Positions 38,119 to 47,839 of a stretch of 63,100 nt of DNA are shown one piece after another; positions within the stretch are counted from its first letter, which is position 1, and each line of letters begins with the position of its first letter. The stretch is taken from the NCBI GenBank assembly GCA_902386205.1, contig CABMIH010000087.1, positions 1 to 63,100 on the forward strand, written 5' to 3'. The translations under genes were made by a program, and so were the position numbers. Under the pieces are notes generated by a model, which worked only from the letters and a program-made list of their open reading frames with translations, had not been told where the DNA came from and searched no databases. This stretch comes from an uncultured archaeon. Lineage in GTDB: Archaea; Halobacteriota; Methanosarcinia; Methanosarcinales; Methanoperedenaceae.

Positions 38119-40010
38119 CAGGCTCCGTTCTCAGGAAAGACCTGAAAGTATATGTCCGCCACAGGAAGACTCTGCTTCTGATCTTTATTGCACCGATACT
38201 AATAATGATATTGATCGGGTCGGTTTTCTCAGGGGCGCCTGGTGAAGGTCTCAAGGATGTAAAACTGGGCGTCGGCGGAGGACAGGGAAAGAACATAGTT
38301 GAAGAGCTGAACGCAAGCAAAATGTTCATAATCGTTAATGAGAACACAAAAGACCCGGCGGTTATCAGGGAAGGCGTTAAAAAAGGAAAATACAGCGCCG
38401 GTATCTTCATACCTGAAAATGAGACACAGGCAATGCAGTTGTACCTTGATAATTCAAAGATCCAGATAGCGCCTGTCATATCCACGGTGTTCCTGACAAC
38501 CACCGAAAAGATATCCTACGAGATCACCTTAGGCTTCATCACAAAGCTCTGGAAAAGCCTGGAGGAGATGGAATCTGAACTTGGCCCGTTGAAAAAGGGC
38601 GTCCTGCAAGTCAATGGAAGTATCGGTTCGCTCAACAGGGATACGCGGAATGTGCTTGCCTCGATGGATGAAATAAATGTGGCAGACCTCAATGATTCAA
38701 TAAGTGTGATGAAAAACACGCTTGACCTGATGAAAACCGACCTGGGACGAAGCGCGATCGAGATCAATGCCACGCGCAATGATATCAGGGAGCTTGATAA
38801 AAATGTGAGTTCAATATATAATGATTCTTCGGCCCTGAGGGACGACCTTAAATTCGTGATAGATAATATCGATTCGACCGATGCCGCTTTGCTTGATATC
38901 CAGACGGATTTGCAGGGAACATACAACGCCACATGCACAGGTCCCTCAACGCCCCAGTGCATATCCCTTTCAAACACCATCACGCAGGTTCAGGATTCAA
39001 GAGCCCTGCTGCTTGATAGGACGGCACGGATAAGGTCACTGCATAACAGTCTTTCAAATATTGCACAAAAAAGTTCTGAATTGCATGAAAAACTGGAGAA
39101 AACGGATGAAAGACTTGAAACTATGCAGGGATCAATAATCAATTACGTGCTTGAGATATCAAAAATCCACGGGAACATAACTAATATAGAGACTGCCATC
39201 AATTCCCTTGGAAATGTCAAGAACCAGTCCGCAGCAGTATCTATCCAGATGGATGACCTCGCCAATGAAACTTCAAACAGCACGGTGAGCCTTGTTTCAG
39301 ACATTGACAGTACAAAGAACGTGCTGGGCGAGGTGATCGCAAAGTCGCCGGGTTTCATAGCCGCCCCTGTCAAACTTGAGCGTGACTCGGTATTCAAGGA
39401 CAGGTCAAACCTTGATTTCCTGATGCCAGGGATAATCTCCATTGTCCTGATGTTCATATCGTTCCTCCTTGCCTCCATAACCATAGTCCAGGAGCGGGCA
39501 AAGAAGACGCTGATAAGGACATTGATGACGCCCCTCTCACTTCGGGGATTCATACTTGAAAAGACAGCGGCGCTCATCCTTATCGCGATGCTCCAGGGGA
39601 TTATAATGGTGATCGTCGCCTTCGTGTTCTACAGGATCGTGATCCCTGTGGACCAGCTTCCCCAGTTATTCCTTGTCATCCTTGTTTATTCCGCAGCCTT
39701 TATCGGCATCGGGATGGCGCTTGCGACGTTTGCGGAATCCGAGAATACCGCAATGCTCCTGACGCTTGTACTGAGCATCCCCATGCTCTTTTTGTCCGGG
39801 GTCTTTTTCCCATTCGAGACCATGCCACAGTTGATGATCAGCCTGGGCAATGCCCTCCCGATAACGATGGGAATTAAGGCGCTCGGCTCAGTGCTGATAT
39901 ACCAGGAAGGATTGGACGTGCTTTCGGGATATCTGATGCCGCTTCTTGCATACGGGATAGCGGGGCTGGGGACGGCGTACCTGCTGTTGAGAAAAGAAGT
40001 GATGGAGTGA
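38109..40010 (+). CDS. ABC-2 type permease with long extracellular coiled coil
   Basis: 633 residues from a GTG (MALTGSVLRKDLKVYVRHRK) that overlaps the ATPase gene by ten bases and has GGGGAG upstream. One N-terminal membrane helix (about 24-44), then an extracellular region of about 380 residues rich in heptad-like repeats (STKNVLGEV, LEKTDERLETMQ) and N-X-S/T sites, then five or six C-terminal helices with the ABC-2 phrases LSIPMLFLSGVFFPFETMP and ALPITMGIKAL. It resembles YhgE/Pip-like exporters. The long ectodomain suggests export to, or contact with, the cell envelope. Substrate unknown. Confidence 0.88.
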   Translation: MALTGSVLRKDLKVYVRHRKTLLLIFIAPILIMILIGSVFSGAPGEGLKDVKLGVGGGQGKNIVEELNASKMFIIVNENTKDPAVIREGVKKGKYSAGIFIPENETQAMQLYLDNSKIQIAPVISTVFLTTTEKISYEITLGFITKLWKSLEEMESELGPLKKGVLQVNGSIGSLNRDTRNVLASMDEINVADLNDSISVMKNTLDLMKTDLGRSAIEINATRNDIRELDKNVSSIYNDSSALRDDLKFVIDNIDSTDAALLDIQTDLQGTYNATCTGPSTPQCISLSNTITQVQDSRALLLDRTARIRSLHNSLSNIAQKSSELHEKLEKTDERLETMQGSIINYVLEISKIHGNITNIETAINSLGNVKNQSAAVSIQMDDLANETSNSTVSLVSDIDSTKNVLGEVIAKSPGFIAAPVKLERDSVFKDRSNLDFLMPGIISIVLMFISFLLASITIVQERAKKTLIRTLMTPLSLRGFILEKTAALILIAMLQGIIMVIVAFVFYRIVIPVDQLPQLFLVILVYSAAFIGIGMALATFAESENTAMLLTLVLSIPMLFLSGVFFPFETMPQLMISLGNALPITMGIKALGSVLIYQEGLDVLSGYLMPLLAYGIAGLGTAYLLLRKEVME

Positions 40011-40033
40011 AAGTGGAGATTTAATTATATGGT

Positions 40034-42913
40034 TTATTTGAGGCTATCCAGCCACCCTTTAGCAGTTCTTGTGGATGGATGTTCATCCCCATAGGATTCT
40101 CTGAATATATCATAAGCCTGGTGGAAATACTCTTTTGCTTTTTTCGCATCTCCCAGAGCATGCCATACCGAGCCTATATTGCTAAGGTCTATAGCCACAT
40201 CAGGATGTCTCTCTCCATACACTTTTTTATCAATTGAAATAGCCTGTTCGTAATATGAAATCGCTTTTTTTGAATCTCCAAGAACACGCCATGCCTCACC
40301 GATATTGCTGAGGTCTATAGCCACATTAGGATGTCTTTCTCCATACACTTCTTTATCAATTGAAAGAGCCTGTTCGCAATATGAAATCGCTTTTTTTGAA
40401 TCTCCCAGAGCATGCCATGCCACGCCGATATTGTTGAGTATAATAGCCACCTTAGGATGTCTTTCTCCATACACTTCCTTATCAATTGAAATAGCTTGCT
40501 CGTAATATTCTATTGCCTGTTTAGCATTTCCCATCTTCTCATGAATCCAGCCTAATTCAAACATGAAATCAGAAAATTTATCATTTCTCTTTATTTCCGA
40601 GATGTGAGAGTGGACATGTTCCCCATATTCTAAGGCTTCATTATAAGCAAGCGAATTACGCAAATAAGGCAGGAATCTGTGTCCGCTCTCTTCAATAGCA
40701 ATATCAAGAAGCCCGCCATAAAGAGCATGCTCAATCAATTCTGCACTTGATATTGGCTCATAACTTTTGGAGAGAATATTCTGATAATATGCTACCGCAG
40801 CCTCATGACTTTTCTTTTTTTCGCTCTCTTCAAGCTCTTTAAAGAGATTCTCTCTTAAAAGCGGCGTTACCCAGTACATGTGGTCTTTACGTATGCTATC
40901 CTTTTCCATTAAACTCAGCTTGACAGCTTTTTCTACAAGAGAATCCCAATCTTTCAGATCGCCGCATAGTGATCCAATCCCTTCTTTTAGAACTGGCAAT
41001 CCATAAACTGCGCATCGTCTCAAAAAGGTCTGGAAATCTTCTGGCTGAGCCTCAAGAATCTGCCTTAAAATGAGATCCTGAACAAATTCGTCTTGCTCAT
41101 CTCTGATCCTTGAGAGAAGTAAAGTAATATCAAGACCTTTCACCTCTCCGATCAGTGTATCCAGGTATTCCATCAACCTTGGATTTCCAAGCCCTGCTTT
41201 AATCAACTGCTGCCTCATCTCAGGATCGGGATAACCTGCAATATTTAAAAGTTCGGAGACCTTTTTTCTTTCATCAGCTTCTCTGAAGCTTGTGAGGCCG
41301 ATAGATTCAAGCTTTTCCCGTACAATGTCTTTTCCTCCAAGGGTGAGAGGAAACGTATAGCGGCTGGTTATGATAATCTGTGTCATCTTGCCGCTGTAGG
41401 GTAAAAATCGAAGGAGTGCTTCCAGAATCGGGACAGCATCAGCGCAAACCTCAGGATTTCCTTTGTCAATCCCAGCAAGGTTCTTCTCGAAATCATCAAG
41501 TATGATGAGATAATTCCTTTGCTGGAAAATCGAAGAGCACAGCCTTCTGATCTTATCAGGCATTTCCTCTTTTATTTCGAGTGCCTTTAATCCATCATTA
41601 TCGTTGCCTCTGAAGAAACTATCTTTCAAAGCCTCGCCAAACTTGTACGCATTCAGTTCGCCATGAACGATTATCAAAGCATGGTCTTTGAACCGTTCGC
41701 ATAACTTACCCGCAAGACAGCTCTTTCCCAATCCTCCGGTGCCGTGAAGAAGCAAACCAATCTTTTCCCTGTCCTTTTTCAGGCATCGAAGTCCTTGCTG
41801 TATCTGCCTTCTCCTGCCGATGAACCCTTTTGTTAAAACCTTTACCTGGCTGCTCTCAAGGTACGTGTACTGAAGCTCACCTGGCTTTAGCCTTTTTTTC
41901 AGCTCTCTCCTGACCAGTGCTACATCAGGAGAAGTTCCGTCAGAGAATAAACGAAGTATAGACCAGTCCCACTGGTAGTGGTCAAGAAGCTCTTTTCGAG
42001 TCCTGCGCAGCGTCTCCAGTATATTCTCTCCCCTGCTGAATTCGTGGTAGAACTTAACTGCGGCAGCGCGTGCACTAACATCTGTAACAGGCAGACCCCA
42101 GCCAAGAACTGAAGGAACGCGGCCGGCGACAAGATACTGTGCAAAAGACATAGCTGCAGCGTGCTCAGGGGCCTGCCCTGTCCTGCAGCCCGAAAGGAAA
42201 ACCAGCCTTGGCATGTTAAGATCGAGTTTTTCCCAGAGCATCGAAGGTACAACATCGTGGCGCATACCTTCTTCATTCTCCATCAGGAAAAATGGTACAC
42301 CCTTTTCATTAATATCTGCATGGCCTGTGATATGAACAATATCATATTTTGTCGTTGCAAGTCGTTCCCCAAGTCCTTCAAGCGAGCCTGTATCTTCGAC
42401 ATCTATTTCTATGGGTAAATCTTTCGTGACCTCAAGTATCGTATCTTCTTCTTTCTCAAATTCAAGCACCGGGGAAACGTTCTGCGGAGAGCATGCCATC
42501 AGCAGTACCTTCAGTGGACGATCCTCAGGCGTAAGTATCTTTTTGATGCCCCTCTCTGAAACCATTCGTATAAGATGCATCTTTGAAGGAACAAGGAAAT
42601 CGTTGTAATAGAGAAGCTCAAAAGGCAGGTTGATAGGACCTTCGCCTTTTATAATCACCTGGAGATGTTCGCCTTTCTCATCTGCCTCGGTAAGCGCTCG
42701 TATTAACACCTGCCTGTCGCCGTTGAGAATAGTGAAAAGTCTTTTCCCGATATCAAGTGATAAATCGGGTGATTCGTTCCAGCTATAATTCCTGCACATC
42801 TCCTCTAGCTTCTGGATTTCCGTCTGGTCAACAGTACCTGTATCCTGAGTGCCGTCTGGCATTATCCTTGTAATGGCGTGTTCTTGAAATTGCGCCTGAT
42901 ATACCACTGTCAT
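40034..42913 (-). CDS. CHAT protease - STAND (NB-ARC) ATPase - TPR protein, candidate immune sensor
   Basis: 959 residues from the ATG at 42913, chosen because AGGGG lies upstream; a GTG five codons earlier is the alternative. Domains: an N-terminal module (1-130); a CHAT caspase-like domain (about 130-330) with the catalytic His in DIVHITGHAD (about 198) and Cys in LVFLSGCRTG (about 243); a STAND ATPase with P-loop LLHGTGGLGKS (about 388-398), Walker B YLIILDDFE (about 468-476) and IITSRY; a helical winged region; and three to four 42-residue kinesin-light-chain-type TPRs at the end. This is the effector-switch-sensor layout of NLR-like proteins. By analogy the TPRs sense a trigger, the ATPase oligomerises and the CHAT protease cuts a partner. 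No partner gene is adjacent. Confidence 0.9.
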   Translation of the reverse strand: MTVVYQAQFQEHAITRIMPDGTQDTGTVDQTEIQKLEEMCRNYSWNESPDLSLDIGKRLFTILNGDRQVLIRALTEADEKGEHLQVIIKGEGPINLPFELLYYNDFLVPSKMHLIRMVSERGIKKILTPEDRPLKVLLMACSPQNVSPVLEFEKEEDTILEVTKDLPIEIDVEDTGSLEGLGERLATTKYDIVHITGHADINEKGVPFFLMENEEGMRHDVVPSMLWEKLDLNMPRLVFLSGCRTGQAPEHAAAMSFAQYLVAGRVPSVLGWGLPVTDVSARAAAVKFYHEFSRGENILETLRRTRKELLDHYQWDWSILRLFSDGTSPDVALVRRELKKRLKPGELQYTYLESSQVKVLTKGFIGRRRQIQQGLRCLKKDREKIGLLLHGTGGLGKSCLAGKLCERFKDHALIIVHGELNAYKFGEALKDSFFRGNDNDGLKALEIKEEMPDKIRRLCSSIFQQRNYLIILDDFEKNLAGIDKGNPEVCADAVPILEALLRFLPYSGKMTQIIITSRYTFPLTLGGKDIVREKLESIGLTSFREADERKKVSELLNIAGYPDPEMRQQLIKAGLGNPRLMEYLDTLIGEVKGLDITLLLSRIRDEQDEFVQDLILRQILEAQPEDFQTFLRRCAVYGLPVLKEGIGSLCGDLKDWDSLVEKAVKLSLMEKDSIRKDHMYWVTPLLRENLFKELEESEKKKSHEAAVAYYQNILSKSYEPISSAELIEHALYGGLLDIAIEESGHRFLPYLRNSLAYNEALEYGEHVHSHISEIKRNDKFSDFMFELGWIHEKMGNAKQAIEYYEQAISIDKEVYGERHPKVAIILNNIGVAWHALGDSKKAISYCEQALSIDKEVYGERHPNVAIDLSNIGEAWRVLGDSKKAISYYEQAISIDKKVYGERHPDVAIDLSNIGSVWHALGDAKKAKEYFHQAYDIFRESYGDEHPSTRTAKGWLDSLK

Positions 42914-43208
42914 AACTGCCCCTGTCACTTTCTTTCTGGAAGTATAAGGGTAAATACTTTTCAGTAATTATTGTTTTATATTGATTATGATTTTATTTTT
43001 GATAACTATACCCATGCAGCTTTGCTGTGGTTTCCGTGGCGCCGCAACGTTTGACTCCAAATCTACAGTATGGTCACTGTGCTCATGTGTGATTATTTAT
43101 ATATGTCTGAAATTCTTAGTTTATTATCAAAAAAATTCTGGATAAAATTAAATCTTGACTCTATACTGTAACATCATACTTATATATTTCCGTAACGCAT
43201 TAACCTCC
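42914..43208. other. AT-rich divergent intergenic region
   Basis: No gene recognised in about 295 bases. It separates the leftward CHAT-STAND gene from the rightward UbiD cluster and should carry both promoters. TATATATTTCC at 43181-43191 is a plausible TATA element just upstream of the 43209 start, and ATTTATATATG lies at 43095-43105. A GC-richer island at about 43015-43090 contains GACTCCAAATC, which recalls a tRNA-Trp anticodon arm, but no cloverleaf forms. Confidence 0.4.
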
Positions 43209-43457
43209 ATGACAGAACGAAAATACACCCGATGGAAAAAATGCCTGATATGCGATGATTTCGTGAAACTGATGTTCCCCGAGGACGCTAAAAACATGCT
43301 TATAATATACGAACCCTCAGAAGGCATGAGTAACGAATCCAAGAACTGGAAGAAAAAGCAATTGGGGTATATCCACAGGGCCTGCCTGGGGAAAGCAAAT
43401 TCAATGCTAAAGATTAAATCCATTGAAGCTGAGAGCAGTGTTTCTGAGGTCGTATAG
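43209..43457 (+). CDS. Small zinc-knuckle-like protein coupled to ubiD
   Basis: 82 residues from the ATG at 43209 (MTERKYTRWKKCLICDD). It has CLIC near residue 12 and HRACLG near residue 60, a spacing that could form a four-ligand zinc site (C-x2-C ... H-x2-C). Basic and hydrophilic overall. It stops with TAG that shares its G with the GTG start of ubiD (TAGTG at 43455-43459), so translation of the two is linked. Unknown function; a regulator or assembly factor for the decarboxylase is suggested only by position. Confidence 0.65.
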   Translation: MTERKYTRWKKCLICDDFVKLMFPEDAKNMLIIYEPSEGMSNESKNWKKKQLGYIHRACLGKANSMLKIKSIEAESSVSEVV

Positions 43458-44893
43458 TGGCTTATAAAGATCTACGCGAATTCATCGAAGTCCTTGAAAA
43501 AAAAGGCCTGCTCAGGCGCATAAGAACAGAAGTCAGCGCCGAGCTTGAGATAACGGAAATACTGGACAGGGCAGTAAAAAAAAACGGTCATGCGTTGTTA
43601 TTTGAAAACGTCAGGGGCCATAAGATACCGGTTTTTGCAAACGCTTTCGGGACAATGGAACGCATGTGCCTGGCCCTTGGTGTCGATAACCTTGATGAAA
43701 TAGGCGCGCGGATACAGAAACTCCTGCAGCTTGAAGCGCCATCCGGCATCTGGGAGGGGATTAAGATGCTTCCCCAAATCAGCGAACTTACATCTTTTGC
43801 CCCCAAATATGTAAATTCGGGGACATGCAAGGAAACAGTTCTCAAAGACGGTTTTTCACTTGACGAATTCCCTGTGCTGAAATGCTGGCCGGGGGACGGG
43901 GGCCGCTTTATTACCCTCCCGCTGGTATTCACCAAAAATCCCTCAAGCGGGAAACAGAATGTGGGTATGTACAGGATGCAGGTCTATGACGGCAAGACCA
44001 CGGGAATGCACTGGCACATCCATAAACATGGTGCAAGGGATTATGCGGATGCTGCCGGGAAAATAGAAGTCGCTGTCGCGATAGGCGCAGACCCTTCTAT
44101 TGTTTATTCAGCTACGGCGCCCCTGCCTGATAACATCGACGAGATGATGTTCGCGGGGTTCCTTCGGAAAAAGAATGTCGAGCTTGTAAAATGCGAAACC
44201 GTTGATCTTTATGTTCCTGCCCATGCCGAGATAATCCTTGAAGGATATGTGGATGCAAAGGAACGGCGCGTTGAAGGGCCGTTCGGGGACCATACAGGAT
44301 ATTACTCTCTTGCAGATGAGTTCCCTGTGTTCCATATAACCTGCATCACACATCGCAAAAACCCTGTCTATCATGCCACAGTGGTTGGAATACCTCCTAT
44401 GGAAGACGCATATCTTGGCAAAGCCACGGAAAGGATATTTCTTCCGCTTATGAAAGCGCAATTGCCCGAGATCGTGGACATCAACCTTCCGGTTGAAGCT
44501 GTTTTTCATAACCTTTGCATCGTATCCATAAAAAAACGCTACCCTGGCCATGCAAGGAAGGTAATGTTCGCACTGTGGGGAATGGGACAGATGATGTTCG
44601 CAAAGACGATAATCGTGCTTGATGACGATGTGAATGTCCAGGACATGAAGGAAGTGCTGTGGGCAACAACTACGCGCATGGACCCGGTAAGGGATGTCAC
44701 CCTGGTCGATAAAACGCCGACTGATACCCTTGACCATGCTTCGCCCCTTACAAATCTTGGGTCAAAGATGGGTATAGATGCCACAAGGAAAGGAAAAGAT
44801 GAGGGCTTCCTGAGGGAATGGCCTGACGCCTTAAAGATGGATAACGGGGTTAAAGCGCGCGTGGACGGGATCTGGAAAGAGATGGGTCTTTAA
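43457..44893 (+). CDS. UbiD-family (prenylated-FMN) decarboxylase
   Basis: 478 residues, normal for the family. It catalyses reversible decarboxylation of aromatic or unsaturated acids with prenylated FMN. Seen: the N-terminal DLREFIEVLEKKGLLRRI, GMYRMQVYDGKTTGMHWHIHKHGA (cofactor and metal region), and the catalytic Glu-Arg-Glu set around AKERRVEGPFGDHTGYY. UbiX, which makes the cofactor, is not in the window. In menaquinone-making archaea such enzymes may serve the futalosine route (MqnP/MqnL), which would suit a Methanoperedens-like respiratory chain; this is inference. Starts with GTG overlapping the stop of the small Zn protein, and is followed 55 bases later by korA. Confidence 0.88.
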   Translation: MAYKDLREFIEVLEKKGLLRRIRTEVSAELEITEILDRAVKKNGHALLFENVRGHKIPVFANAFGTMERMCLALGVDNLDEIGARIQKLLQLEAPSGIWEGIKMLPQISELTSFAPKYVNSGTCKETVLKDGFSLDEFPVLKCWPGDGGRFITLPLVFTKNPSSGKQNVGMYRMQVYDGKTTGMHWHIHKHGARDYADAAGKIEVAVAIGADPSIVYSATAPLPDNIDEMMFAGFLRKKNVELVKCETVDLYVPAHAEIILEGYVDAKERRVEGPFGDHTGYYSLADEFPVFHITCITHRKNPVYHATVVGIPPMEDAYLGKATERIFLPLMKAQLPEIVDINLPVEAVFHNLCIVSIKKRYPGHARKVMFALWGMGQMMFAKTIIVLDDDVNVQDMKEVLWATTTRMDPVRDVTLVDKTPTDTLDHASPLTNLGSKMGIDATRKGKDEGFLREWPDALKMDNGVKARVDGIWKEMGL

Positions 44894-44948
44894 GCGCCAT
44901 AAGATATAAGACCATAAACTACTTAGCTTCCCGAACCAATAAAAAATT

Positions 44949-46877
44949 ATGGGAGATGACTTTATCTGGATGGCCGGCGGACCCCAGGGAAGCGGCGTGG
45001 ACACAAGCGCTAATATCTTTGCGCGCGCATGCTGCTACGGGGGGCTTCATGTCTATGGAAAACGGGAATATTCATCTAATATCAAAGGGATGCACAGTTA
45101 CTTCCAGATACGGGTCTCTCCAAAAGAAATAGGGGCGATCGTCGATCGTGTAAACCTCCTGTGCACTTTTGATGCTGAAAGCGTTGTGAGACACGCATGG
45201 GAAGTAGCGCCGGGCGGAGGAATAATATGCGATACAGAGGTGCTTGGAACAAAAATATCCGGTATCCCATCCCTCCCTTCCCCTTTTTTCGAAGAGTTCA
45301 ATAAGACTCTGGATGAAAAAGGAATACATCCAGAGACAGTCGGGGACCTCCTGTCCGAAGTCAAAAAGAGCAACGTGCGGATATATGCCGTGCCCTATCT
45401 TGAGTTGCTGAAAGAAATAGGTAAAGAGATAGGGGAAGAACAGCTCAGCAAGATTACAAGGATGATCAACGTACTTACTCTGGGCGTCTCTTTTGGCATC
45501 GTGAACTACGAACAAAAATATGTCGATAAGGCCATTAATATGATATTCGGAAAAAAGCCGAAGATCATTTCAATGAACCTTCTTGCGCTGAATAAAGCAT
45601 ATGACTACGCAAGAAAAAATTTTAAAGATGCTGGCTTCGATCTTAAATCAGTAGAGACCAATGAAGAGAGAATATTCCTCCAGGGAACACAGGCTGTGGC
45701 GCTTGGCAAGCTTGCCGGGGGATGCCGCATCCAGACGTATTACCCCATCACTCCTGCGGCTGATGAAAGCGAATACCTTGAAGAGAAACAGGTTTTCGAG
45801 CCTGAAGGAAATATGCCGGCTGGAGCCATAATCGTCATGCAGACCGAAGATGAGATAGCTGCGATCACCATGGCTACAGGCGCCGCACTCACTGGTGTAA
45901 GATCTGCCACAAGCACTTCAGGACCCGGTTTCTCACTAATGGCCGAAGGCCTGGGCTGGGCAGGCATCAATGAAGTTCCGGTAGTCATTAATTATTACCA
46001 GCGCGGCGCACCATCTACAGGACTGCCGACGCGTCATGGCCAGGATGATCTGAGATTTGCAATTCATGCCTCCCACGGCGAGTTCCCCCGGATTGTCCTG
46101 TGCTCCGGCGACATTGAAGAGTGCTTCTATGACGCAGCCCGTGCTTTCAATTATGCAGAACATTACCAGACACCCGTTATCCATCTCATAGATAAGGCAC
46201 TGGCCAACAGCAACAAGAGTTATAAAATGTTTGATCCCGGTCGTGTGAGAATAGACCGGGGCCAATTACTCACTGCAGCTGATATTTCCGGCAAAACATA
46301 CCAGAGGTTTGAATTCACAGATTCCGGCATTTCTCCCCGCCTCCCTATTGGAACGCCCGGTGCGATATTCTGGTACACAGGTGATGAGCACAACGAATCA
46401 GGGCATATAACAGAGGAGCCCATGATGCGCACCCGCATGGTCGCGAAGCGTATGAAAAAACTTGAGACTGCGGACCGCGAAATCCCTGTTGAGGAACGGG
46501 TCAATTTCTTCGGGGATGAGGATGCATCTGTAACCGTCGTTAGCTGGGGCTCTCCCAAGGGTGCAATACTTGAGGCCATGGATATGCTGCGCAAGGATGG
46601 GCAAAAAATAAATTTCCTGCAGGTGCGTATACCGCATCCTTTGCCGAAGGACTATATTGAAAAAGTCCTTAATAAGGCTGCAAAAAAGATCGCTATCGAG
46701 GGAAACTATTCAGGGCAACTCGCTGGCATAATCAGGGAAAAAACTGGCATCCCGATGGATTATTTTATCCTGAAATGGAACGGAAGACCCATGTCAGCAG
46801 ACGAGATATATAAGGCTCTCCTTCTTATCACGCAGGATAAGGCCCAGACAAGGCAGGTGTTGACCGGTGGCTCTTAA
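44949..46877 (+). CDS. korA: 2-oxoacid:ferredoxin oxidoreductase, fused gamma-alpha subunit
   Basis: 642 residues. The first about 200 are the gamma domain ([22 protein letters not shown]), the rest the alpha domain with [34 protein letters not shown] and the C-terminal [18 protein letters not shown]. Such two-subunit enzymes oxidise 2-oxoacids with CoA and reduce ferredoxin, or run in reverse to fix CO2. The fused form is typical of Korarchaeal/halophile/methanogen KorA-like enzymes; 2-oxoglutarate or another 2-oxoacid as substrate cannot be decided from sequence. It overlaps korB by 11 bases. Confidence 0.9.
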   Translation: MGDDFIWMAGGPQGSGVDTSANIFARACCYGGLHVYGKREYSSNIKGMHSYFQIRVSPKEIGAIVDRVNLLCTFDAESVVRHAWEVAPGGGIICDTEVLGTKISGIPSLPSPFFEEFNKTLDEKGIHPETVGDLLSEVKKSNVRIYAVPYLELLKEIGKEIGEEQLSKITRMINVLTLGVSFGIVNYEQKYVDKAINMIFGKKPKIISMNLLALNKAYDYARKNFKDAGFDLKSVETNEERIFLQGTQAVALGKLAGGCRIQTYYPITPAADESEYLEEKQVFEPEGNMPAGAIIVMQTEDEIAAITMATGAALTGVRSATSTSGPGFSLMAEGLGWAGINEVPVVINYYQRGAPSTGLPTRHGQDDLRFAIHASHGEFPRIVLCSGDIEECFYDAARAFNYAEHYQTPVIHLIDKALANSNKSYKMFDPGRVRIDRGQLLTAADISGKTYQRFEFTDSGISPRLPIGTPGAIFWYTGDEHNESGHITEEPMMRTRMVAKRMKKLETADREIPVEERVNFFGDEDASVTVVSWGSPKGAILEAMDMLRKDGQKINFLQVRIPHPLPKDYIEKVLNKAAKKIAIEGNYSGQLAGIIREKTGIPMDYFILKWNGRPMSADEIYKALLLITQDKAQTRQVLTGGS

Positions 46878-47835
46878 ACTGGCTGATTACAGGACTCATG
46901 TATTCAATGACTGGTGCCCGGGATGCGGGAATTTTGGCATACTGGCATCGTTGCAGATGGCACTTGCCGACCTGGAATTGCAGCCTTCCCGTGTGGCCAT
47001 ATTCTCAGGCATTGGGTGTCACGGGAAAACTCCGCACTTTGTGAATGCATATGGTATTCATACTCTGCACGGAAGGGTGCTTCCTTTCGCCACCGGAGCA
47101 AAACTGGCAAATCCGGAACTTGAAGTGATAGTACACGGGGGTGATGGGGACGGTCTCGGGATAGGCGCAGCCCATTTTGTCAACACAGGGAGGAGGAACA
47201 TGGATATGACCTATATAATCCATGATAATGGTGTCTATGGCCTGACAAAAGGGCAGGCATCGCCCACACTAAAGCTTGGCGTAAAGACAAAAGCTCTTCC
47301 AAAACCCAACATTAACGAAGGGATTAATCCTGTAACCCTGGCACTGGTAACGGGCTATACGTTCATAGCCAGGAGCTATTGTTATGATGTGGTGCACCTT
47401 AAAGAAACAATAAAAAAGGCTATCAAACATAAGGGAATGGCCCTGGTGGTAGTCCAACAGTGGTGTCCTACTTATAATGATATTAATACAAAGGAATGGT
47501 ATAACGGCGAAGACCGAATAGATCCTGCTACGGGAAAACCTGTACCGAGGCTGTACAGGCTTGAGGAAACCGGTTACGACGGAATAGTGCATAATCCCGA
47601 TGAGACAATTCCAAAGACGCTGGCCGCACTGGCCAAAGCCTATGAGTGGGGAGACAGGATACCGATAGGCGTGTTCTACCAGAATGAATTTGTGTCCACC
47701 TACCAGGAAAGAATATCGCAGAGGATAGCTGATTATCCCGGATATCCGCCCGCGAAACAGGTTATTGCGGATGAGCATGGGAAGCCCGTAACCGGAATAA
47801 GGAAACTGCTGGATGAATTGAAAGTCACCGGTTAA
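46867..47835 (+). CDS. korB: 2-oxoacid:ferredoxin oxidoreductase, beta subunit
   Basis: 322 residues from GTG. It binds thiamine diphosphate and an iron-sulfur cluster: [18 protein letters not shown] gives two Cys, [16 protein letters not shown] a third and QQWCPTYND the fourth position, and [10 protein letters not shown] with [12 protein letters not shown] is the TPP/Mg site. Overlaps korA, ends five bases before fwdB. The three genes are probably one message. Confidence 0.93.
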   Translation: MALKLADYRTHVFNDWCPGCGNFGILASLQMALADLELQPSRVAIFSGIGCHGKTPHFVNAYGIHTLHGRVLPFATGAKLANPELEVIVHGGDGDGLGIGAAHFVNTGRRNMDMTYIIHDNGVYGLTKGQASPTLKLGVKTKALPKPNINEGINPVTLALVTGYTFIARSYCYDVVHLKETIKKAIKHKGMALVVVQQWCPTYNDINTKEWYNGEDRIDPATGKPVPRLYRLEETGYDGIVHNPDETIPKTLAALAKAYEWGDRIPIGVFYQNEFVSTYQERISQRIADYPGYPPAKQVIADEHGKPVTGIRKLLDELKVTG

Positions 47836-47839
47836 TTCA

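Noticed and set aside
43040-43080. tRNA-Trp-like string GACTCCAAATC
   Set aside because: Only an anticodon-arm-like match; no acceptor stem, D-arm or T-loop (GGTTCAAATCC) found around it.
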